20,141 bases of DNA, taken from positions 1 to 20,141 of the forward strand of contig CAZHMN010000054.1 in the NCBI GenBank assembly GCA_964533705.1, in the 5' to 3' direction. Both the position numbers and the translations under genes were made by a program. This stretch comes from CAZHMN01 sp964533705. Its GTDB lineage: Bacteria; Electryoneota; B3-LCP. Positions 15,367 through 20,141 of the stretch are shown piece after piece; position 1 is the stretch's first letter; the number at the start of each line of letters is the position of its first letter. The notes under the pieces are model-generated. The model saw nothing but the letters and a program-made list of their open reading frames with translations. It had not been told where the DNA came from and ran no database searches.

Positions 15367-16669
15367 GACTGCTATTATCGCGCGCGAAGAACTCTTCGAA
15401 CGAAACCGTTCGGTCGATTACTTTGGCCTTCGAAAGCAGAAACTGCAGCACTTTGCGTTCCGAGATATCATCCTCCAGTTGCTGGCGTCTTTTTTCAAGC
15501 GAATACATAGCTTGAACCTGCTTAAGTTTCTTCCCGCTCAGTGCGGCGATGCGTTCGTATTCTTTCTGCAGGTCTTCTTCTTCAACTTGAAGACCTTCCT
15601 CTTCGGCGATTTTCTGGCGAATCAGGTACCATCTCAGATTCCAGACCGCTTTTTCCCGAAACTGCTGGCGGATGTACTGCTCGTCGAATTCCCCGTTCTC
15701 AGACTCCTGGTTGTGCTCACGGGCGTCCGCCACCAAGCGATCCAGGTACTCGTTCAGCATGGATTCGGGCACGTCCATTCTTGAATTGTCCACCACTTGA
15801 TGAGCCAGCAAGTGGGACATCCGCTGGTAAGAGATAGCTTCAATCTGTCGCTGCAGATCCTTCTTGACGGCTTCGCGCAAGCTCTTTATATCGTTGAGCT
15901 CATCACTAACCTGTTTAGCGAAATCATCGTTTAGCTCGGGGAGTTCTTTGCGTTTGACAGATTTGACGGTAATCTGAAAATGATCGTACTTTTTTTCTTC
16001 CTCCGGAGAGGTCGGGGGTTTAATAATCGAGACGTTACGACTTTGTCCGGCTTCGATTCCCACCAGTGAATCGCGAAAATCAGGAGCAGCCCGGCTCAAG
16101 TCTATCGTTACGTTTTCCCGCTTGTGGCCGATGAGAGGCACCATACCAGTGTCGAGCTCCTGCAGGTCGGCCTCCAAGAGGCTTTCCGGTCCGGCCGGAT
16201 TTGAATCGTCCGAAATGATGGCGTGCCGTTCCCGCATCCGTTCCAGTTGTCGTTCGACCTCTTTATCACCGATTTCAGCGCGTTCCCGCACAACGGTCAG
16301 GCCTTCGTAGCTGGCCAGATCAATGGGGGGCTGAACTTCCACTTCAGCTTTTATGATTAAGGGTCGGCCGGGCTCGAGCTGAACAATGTCAATCTTCGGG
16401 GCAGCTACGGGATCACCGATATCGGCTTCCTCCAACGCCTGGCCATAATACTCACTCAGTTTATCCCGCACGACGTCCAGGTACAGCGTTTTCTCGAATC
16501 GAGAGCGCAACAAAGAGAGAGGCACTTTGCCGCGCCTGAAACCCGGCATCTGGGTTTCCTTCTGCAGCTTTTTCAGTTCCTCTTCAAGGTGAATTTCTAC
16601 GTCTTCGGGTGGCACTTCAACGGTCAAGCACCATTTGGCAGCACCCAGTTGTTCTTTTTCGACTTTCAA
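15356..16669 (-). CDS. tig: Trigger factor, ribosome-associated chaperone
   Basis: This 437-aa protein is the first chaperone to meet nascent chains at the ribosome exit tunnel. The N-terminal ribosome-binding domain has the signature 'GFRRGKVP' (43-50). The middle FKBP-like domain (about 158-240) is present in length but diverged: the usual 'GD.V.IDF.G' start and 'IPGFE..L' pocket are replaced by 'LLEADLQELDTG' and 'APDFRDSLVG', so peptidyl-prolyl isomerase activity is doubtful. The C-terminal helical arm (about 245-420) is intact, beginning 'ELPELNDDFAK'. The conserved 'MKVEKEQL' start falls on a TTG codon at 16669. No ATG or GTG is available upstream before a stop, so TTG initiation is inferred, with only a weak GAG as Shine-Dalgarno. 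It heads the tig-ORF-clpP-clpX operon. Confidence 0.95.
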   Translation of the reverse strand: MKVEKEQLGAAKWCLTVEVPPEDVEIHLEEELKKLQKETQMPGFRRGKVPLSLLRSRFEKTLYLDVVRDKLSEYYGQALEEADIGDPVAAPKIDIVQLEPGRPLIIKAEVEVQPPIDLASYEGLTVVRERAEIGDKEVERQLERMRERHAIISDDSNPAGPESLLEADLQELDTGMVPLIGHKRENVTIDLSRAAPDFRDSLVGIEAGQSRNVSIIKPPTSPEEEKKYDHFQITVKSVKRKELPELNDDFAKQVSDELNDIKSLREAVKKDLQRQIEAISYQRMSHLLAHQVVDNSRMDVPESMLNEYLDRLVADAREHNQESENGEFDEQYIRQQFREKAVWNLRWYLIRQKIAEEEGLQVEEEDLQKEYERIAALSGKKLKQVQAMYSLEKRRQQLEDDISERKVLQFLLSKAKVIDRTVSFEEFFARDNSSHEH

Positions 16670-16767
16670 TGACGACTCGTGAGAATGTTTTTCTTTGTCT
16701 ATAGTTGTATTAAATTAAAGCTGAGTATTTGCGCCAGCTTGGGCAAACTGATTTGACTACATCTTTA

Positions 16768-16796
16768 AAAATAATGAACTTTTCATCCTTTCGCAA
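16768..16796 (-). promoter_or_regulatory. Predicted promoter of the tig-clpP-clpX operon
   Basis: TTGCGA (16796-16791) and TATTTT (16773-16768) are separated by 17 nt. The start would be near 16761, about 92 nt before the tig start codon. The match is moderate. Confidence 0.4.
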
Positions 16797-16854
16797 CGGG
16801 AAAATCTAAAAAACGAGAAAGCATAAGGCTTCAGGTGAACAACACAACGTTCCT

Positions 16855-16886
16855 ATAATAAAAGGCGAACCCGAAGGTCCGCCTTT
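16855..16886 (-). terminator. Terminator of the FG-GAP gene with UUCG loop
   Basis: On the minus strand AAAGGCGGACC (16886-16876) pairs with GGTTCGCCTTT (16871-16861) around a TTCG tetraloop closed by C-G. The only imperfection is one G-T wobble, so the stem is stable on this strand and mismatched on the other. TTATTATA follows. It lies 21 bp after the stop at 16908. Confidence 0.85.
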
Positions 16887-16907
16887 CTAATGTCTGAAGT
16901 CATAAGG

Positions 16908-19115
16908 TCATTTCATCAGGATCATTTTCCCTGACGCGATCAGATCCCCGGCAGTAAGGCGGTAGATATAAATACCCGAGGGGAGGCTGTATCCGTCGAA
17001 GGTAGCCTGGTGCACCCCCGAATCCCGCCAACCATTCACCAATTCAGCCACTTGCCGCCCCGCAACATCGTAAACCGAAAGGTTTACGAAACTTGCAACC
17101 TGCAACTTGTAACTGAGAACTGTGGTGGGATTGAAGGGGTTGGGGTAGACCTCAACTAAATCGTAATCTGAAGGAGTTATCATTTCGACGATATCTTCTC
17201 CAATTCCGTCGAAATCCGTCCACCAGGATAAGTAACTTCCACCTCCGAAACCTGCCGCAGATTTACTGAAGTCGAAACTCGCCGATGACCAGACGTCGGA
17301 CGGGTATATTCCGACATAGGCATTGTAACTGTATTCGCCTGCGGGAGCGTTGGCGGGAACGTTCTGGGTTCTCTCGCGAGTGACCGTTCCCAGGGGTGCT
17401 GTCACTGAGGCGTTGACGATGGGACCGAAGGTGGTGCCATTCGGCAGCGTGGCGTCAATCCAGACACTGCAACCGATGGGAACGCTCTCGTTGTTGATCA
17501 ATCCAATGACGTAATTGAAGCTACCCCCGGATGCGGGGATGGTGATAGGGGGATTAACCGGCTCCAGCGTAACCTGAACGTCGGGTGCGCCGTTTAAGAT
17601 CGTGAAGGGAGCGGAAGTGACAACATCCGCAAATTCCCATCCTTGAAAAACGGTCAACCGCAGGTAGCAATCAGACGAGGTCGTGACCTCCGGGATGATC
17701 CACTGGTAGCGCCCGTTGGCGGGCAAGTCATCTGCGACGACCGTCCAGGGGCCGGAGGCGCCCGTTGTGGAAAGCTCAATCTTCACGTCCGTTGGCACGG
17801 TGTCAGTCAATGCAGTCAGGTAATCTATGAATCGCACCGATCCGCTTTTAAAGACTTCGCCGCCTTTGGGATACAAAGGCGTGATGCTCAGGGCAGTGGG
17901 GGTTGACGTTTCCTTGTAGAAACGCAGATGGTTATAACTGCTGATCCAGCCACCCTCGTCCGTAAGGTGCACGATGTCGGGGTAGCCGTTGTGATCGGCG
18001 TCTCCGCCCACTCGGAAGGCTTCAAAAGAGCAGTCGGGATCGTTTTCGATGACGTAAGTAGCCGCAGGGGTCCAATTGCCGCTGCCGTCCCCCGTCCAGA
18101 CCGTTACGCGACCGTCACCCCCTGCGGCGACGTCGCAGAAACCGTCGGCGTTCATGTCGTAAAGCTGAGTCATCTCGTATCCACCGCCAGTGGGCAGGTT
18201 TCCCGAATAATCAATCCACTGTGTGGACGCTTCATCGAAAACCCAGACTTTGACGCCTCCATTATCGGCGTAGGCCAGATCCATACCGCCGTCGTTATCC
18301 ACGTCACCCAGCGATGGCCCGTTATGTCCCATCATGCCTCCTGAGGGCAGGTTATAGTCGGCGGGATAGAACTGGCCGTTACCGTATCCGAAGAAAACCG
18401 TGCCGCTCTGGTAGGCAGTGGCGATATCCAGGTTGCCATCCTTGTTGATATCACCGAAGAAGACGTGCATATGGTTGTTGGGGCCTGGCGTAACCGCCTG
18501 GCTATGGGTCCAGGTTCCGTCCTGGTTGTTCAGATAGACCTGGAGGGGATTGCCTGATCCGAAAGACGTGGCGACGATGTCCAGATCACCATCATTGTCC
18601 ACGTCCCCGAAATCGGTGGCGAACATGCCGTAGTCTTCTCCCTGACTGGCTAAGTTGTCGTCCCAGGGCGTCCAGAACTGTCCCGTACCGTCACCCAGAG
18701 CCACCTCGATCAACTGGTCGCCCAAATCGGTCGAGGAATAATCATGGTGCATAGCGTAGCCCACGTCCGGAAAACCATCATCGTTAACATCACCGACGCA
18801 GATGCCACCGTAGCCGAAATTGCCGTACTGGAAAACCGACCAGCGGCCTTCACCGTTACCGAAATACACCATAATACCGTGTTCATCAGTATTAAAATAG
18901 GGCGAACCGTGATCTCCGATGGAAACCAAATCAATGTTTCCATCCAGGTTGATGTCCGCCATTTCGATTTCCGTGCGTCCTCCTTCCCATTGAGGATAGC
19001 CCAATCCGCCTGAAGATTCAACGTATTCCAGGGCCCAGGATACGGTATGAAACGCCAGAAACGATATCCCGCATGATATCAGACCGTGAGTAAAAAACCT
19101 AAGCATCCATTTCAT
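16908..19115 (-). CDS. Secreted FG-GAP/VCBS-repeat protein with T9SS-type sorting domain
   Basis: This 735-aa protein starts with a signal peptide (about 1-29, hydrophobic 'LISCGISFLAFHTVSWA'). Residues 50-390 hold seven FG-GAP/VCBS repeats, each with a calcium-binding-like DxDxDG motif: 'DINLDGNID' (54), 'DVNDDGFPD' (109), 'DVDNDGDLD' (171), 'DINKDGNLD' (222), 'DVDNDGGMD' (271), 'DMNADGFCD' (320) and 'DADHNGYPD' (372), which suggests one beta-propeller. Two beta-sandwich-like modules follow (about 410-510 and 515-620). The C-terminus 'VEVYPNPFNPTTVLSY' to 'YRLTAGDLIASGKMILMK' is a type IX secretion sorting domain, so surface attachment or release is expected. GGAGG lies 5 nt before the ATG; promoter and terminator are both evident, so it is a single-gene unit. 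Ligand unknown. Confidence 0.9.
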   Translation of the reverse strand: MKWMLRFFTHGLISCGISFLAFHTVSWALEYVESSGGLGYPQWEGGRTEIEMADINLDGNIDLVSIGDHGSPYFNTDEHGIMVYFGNGEGRWSVFQYGNFGYGGICVGDVNDDGFPDVGYAMHHDYSSTDLGDQLIEVALGDGTGQFWTPWDDNLASQGEDYGMFATDFGDVDNDGDLDIVATSFGSGNPLQVYLNNQDGTWTHSQAVTPGPNNHMHVFFGDINKDGNLDIATAYQSGTVFFGYGNGQFYPADYNLPSGGMMGHNGPSLGDVDNDGGMDLAYADNGGVKVWVFDEASTQWIDYSGNLPTGGGYEMTQLYDMNADGFCDVAAGGDGRVTVWTGDGSGNWTPAATYVIENDPDCSFEAFRVGGDADHNGYPDIVHLTDEGGWISSYNHLRFYKETSTPTALSITPLYPKGGEVFKSGSVRFIDYLTALTDTVPTDVKIELSTTGASGPWTVVADDLPANGRYQWIIPEVTTSSDCYLRLTVFQGWEFADVVTSAPFTILNGAPDVQVTLEPVNPPITIPASGGSFNYVIGLINNESVPIGCSVWIDATLPNGTTFGPIVNASVTAPLGTVTRERTQNVPANAPAGEYSYNAYVGIYPSDVWSSASFDFSKSAAGFGGGSYLSWWTDFDGIGEDIVEMITPSDYDLVEVYPNPFNPTTVLSYKLQVASFVNLSVYDVAGRQVAELVNGWRDSGVHQATFDGYSLPSGIYIYRLTAGDLIASGKMILMK
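17086..17120. repeat. Short array with 7-nt period inside the sorting-domain coding region
   Basis: Five successive heptamers all ending in AAC can be read on the plus strand: ACGAAAC, TTGCAAC, CTGCAAC, TTGTAAC, TGAGAAC. On the coding strand they encode the 'YKLQVASFVN' region of the sorting domain, so the protein tolerates or uses them. Confidence 0.5.
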
Positions 19116-19156
19116 TTTTGCCTCCAGCTATGGTTGGATATTTGTGTTCATTTAAT

Positions 19157-19185
19157 AATATAGCAAATTTATTAAATAAAGTCAA
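19157..19185 (-). promoter_or_regulatory. Predicted promoter of the FG-GAP gene
   Basis: TTGACT (19185-19180) and TATATT (19162-19157) are separated by a 17-nt AT-rich spacer. The start near 19150 gives a leader of about 35 nt containing the GGAGG site. An imperfect inverted repeat (TGGCGAAAAA with TTTTTCGCGCCA, 19190-19218) lies just upstream of the -35. Confidence 0.7.
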
Positions 19186-19261
19186 TAGATGGCGAAAAAA
19201 TGCCAGTTTTTCGCGCCATTGACAAAAAGAAAGGTTGACGTTGCCGGACAAATTAGTGAAA

Positions 19262-19290
19262 TAAAAATCCCGGCCGCCCAGGGTCGGGAT
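19262..19290 (-). terminator. Terminator of the cold-shock gene
   Basis: On the minus strand ATCCCGACC (19290-19282) pairs with GGCCGGGAT (19275-19267), with one A-C mismatch, and TTTTT follows. It lies 21 bp beyond the stop at 19311. Confidence 0.75.
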
Positions 19291-19310
19291 CAAACGGCAT
19301 CAGCGTTACG

Positions 19311-19520
19311 TTATTCAACGACGCGGACGTTTTTGGCCGCTAAGCCTTTCTCGCCTTCCACGACTTCGAATTCTACGCGCTGGTTTTCGAACAACTCATT
19401 GCGAAAGCTCGCCCCGACGACTTCCTTGGCGTGCACGAAAACGTCGTCTGAGCTCTCATCCAGGTTGATGAAACCGTACCCTCTGCGTGGATTGAACCAC
19501 TTGACAGTGCCTAAAGCCAT
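19311..19520 (-). CDS. Cold-shock domain protein (CspA family)
   Basis: This is a 69-aa single cold-shock domain, a five-stranded barrel that binds single-stranded RNA and DNA and acts as an RNA chaperone in the cytoplasm. 'GTVKWFNPRRGYGFI' (4-18) contains the RNP1 motif, and 'DVFVHA' (26-31) is RNP2, with the aromatic residues in place. The length is as usual. GAGGA lies 7 nt before the ATG at 19520. Its predicted promoter is more than 100 bp upstream, giving a long leader as in temperature-responsive csp mRNAs, but cold induction is only inferred. Both neighbours are secreted-protein genes with their own terminators, so it is monocistronic. Confidence 0.96.
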   Translation of the reverse strand: MALGTVKWFNPRRGYGFINLDESSDDVFVHAKEVVGASFRNELFENQRVEFEVVEGEKGLAAKNVRVVE

Positions 19521-19632
19521 TACTCTTTCCTCTTACATTAATCCTTTTCCTCACGTCCGGAATGTCAACGCATTTCATCCGAGTGTTCTGTGATCTTTTT
19601 CGGGTGTGTACATTGACAAACGGTGCAAAGAA

Positions 19633-19661
19633 AATATACGGAAAATCCTACGGGATTACAA
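19633..19661 (-). promoter_or_regulatory. Predicted promoter of the cold-shock gene
   Basis: TTGTAA (19661-19656) and TATATT (19638-19633) are separated by 17 nt. The start near 19626 gives an untranslated leader of about 105 nt. A TTGACA at 19568-19563, closer to the gene, lacks a good -10 at the right distance. Confidence 0.5.
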
Positions 19662-19782
19662 TAATAAACTGTCATTTCTTCCGGCGGGTTGCGGGAGTAA
19701 TGATAACAAATTGTCTGTGAAATCAAAAAAAACTGTGGCGGATTCTCACAAGTGCCGTAGGCATCCCTTCGGATTTACAGAT

Positions 19783-19815
19783 AAAATTGGGGTTGTCCCA
19801 AACTGGGACAGCCCC
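19783..19815 (-). terminator. Terminator of the right-edge sorting-domain gene
   Basis: An 11-bp stem (GGGGTTGTCCC at 19789-19799 with GGGACAGCCCC at 19805-19815, one T-G position) has a 5-nt loop. On the minus strand it is followed by AATTTTAT. It lies about 125 bp beyond the stop at 19939. Confidence 0.65.
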
Positions 19816-19938
19816 CTGATTAACATTACTTTGGGCCGATTCAGCGGCCTTTTGATTATGGTAGCCCATCGCTTTGGCGGTGAGCGAAAAAGGGCTGACC
19901 CGGAGATCGGTCCCTAATTTTTCCTTTTACCCTTTTCC

Positions 19939-20141
19939 TCACTTCATCAGCACCATCTTTCCGCTGGCGGTGCACAGACCAGCCTCCAGTCTATAAAAAT
20001 ATACACCGGATGATAGATCGGCTGCATCGAAACTCGCTTCATGCCTACCAGCTTCCCGCCAGCCTTCCACCAAAGTGGTTATATAACGTCCGCTAACATC
20101 GTAGACTTTGAGGACGACCTTCTCAGCGCGTGGCAACGCAT
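19939..20141 (-). CDS. C-terminal end of a secreted protein with T9SS-type sorting domain (partial)
   Basis: This open frame enters from the right edge and ends at TGA at 19939-19941. The 66 or so visible residues ('ALPRAEKVVLKVYDVSGR', 'LVEGWREAGRHEASFDAADL', 'SSGVYFYRLEAG', 'SGKMVLMK') align along their length with the last residues of the FG-GAP protein ('VYDVAGR', 'LVNGWRDSGVHQATFD', 'SGIYIYRLTAG', 'SGKMILMK'). It is therefore the sorting domain of another exported protein; the functional part lies outside the window. The TTG at 20136 is a leucine codon within the domain, not a start. A terminator follows downstream. Confidence 0.9.
   Translation of the reverse strand, partial: ALPRAEKVVLKVYDVSGRYITTLVEGWREAGRHEASFDAADLSSGVYFYRLEAGLCTASGKMVLMK

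Larger units (their letters stand above)
19521..19938. other. Gene-free interval upstream of the cold-shock gene
   Basis: These 418 bp hold the csp leader and promoter (19633-19661), and the terminator of the gene entering from the right (19783-19815). Between them and the next stop there are two further stems: GGCCG/CGGCC (19834-19849) followed by TTTT on the plus strand, and a nested AGCCC/GGGCT with TCGCT/AGCGA (19863-19896). Open frames here resemble no protein I know. Confidence 0.6.

Noticed and set aside
15134..15784. 216-codon plus-strand frame opposite the small ORF and tig
   Set aside because: It is antisense to trigger factor and to the coupled small ORF; the translation resembles a mirror-frame artefact with no family features.
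19606..19917. 103-codon plus-strand frame between the cold-shock gene and the right-edge gene
   Set aside because: No ribosome binding site or recognisable domain, and it overlaps the csp promoter and the terminator hairpins.

Overview
The window looks like a chromosomal segment of an FCB-group bacterium (Fibrobacterota-Chlorobiota-Bacteroidota and related candidate phyla). The main support is a set of predicted secreted proteins with type IX secretion (T9SS)-type C-terminal sorting domains: 'YPNPFNP', then 'VYDV.GR', ending 'SGK(M)(I/V)LMK'. Multi-repeat FG-GAP and beta-helix surface proteins and groESL under a perfect CIRCE operator fit this. The exact phylum cannot be fixed from the sequence. 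A little-cultured lineage (KSB1/Electryoneota/Marinimicrobia-like) is my guess from protein style only. No phage, transposase, CRISPR array, rRNA or tRNA was seen.

Layout, left to right. (1) 1-1247, minus: a secreted beta-helix protein, split by an apparent -1 frameshift and running off the left edge. Its promoter diverges from (2) 1369-3504, plus: groES-groEL with a TTGACA-N17-TATATT promoter, CIRCE operator and intrinsic terminator. (3) 3637-5897, minus: a RACo-type ferredoxin/ASKHA ATPase (reductive activator of corrinoid proteins), with its own promoter, a leader of about 230 nt containing competing hairpins, and a terminator. (4) 5939-13066, minus: a signalling locus of an NtrC-type sigma-54 response regulator, a 1246-aa Ser/Thr kinase-AAA-TPR protein, and a GAF-PAS histidine kinase overlapping the Ser/Thr kinase gene by 8 bp. 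(5) 13225-16796, minus: a protein quality-control operon, tig - small ORF - clpP - clpX. The 67-residue small ORF overlaps the tig stop codon and resembles only the C-terminal tail of ArsR/SAM-methyltransferases. (6) 16855-20141, minus: a secreted seven-repeat FG-GAP protein with sorting domain, a cold-shock protein with a long leader, and the 3' end of another sorting-domain protein cut by the right edge.

Functionally, two proteostasis units (GroESL; trigger factor-ClpXP) flank a two-component/Ser-Thr kinase cascade and a redox activator. The kinases look like a split form of the single-chain STPK-ATPase-GAF-histidine kinase proteins known from other bacteria, with a sigma-54 activator as the likely output. 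Apart from one internal tig start codon (TTG), gene starts are supported by good Shine-Dalgarno sequences or coupling. Candidate vegetative promoters are very uniform: TTG-type -35, exactly 17 nt, and a TATATT or TATTTT -10. Two short arrays with 7-nt periodicity are present, one after groEL and one inside a sorting-domain coding sequence.
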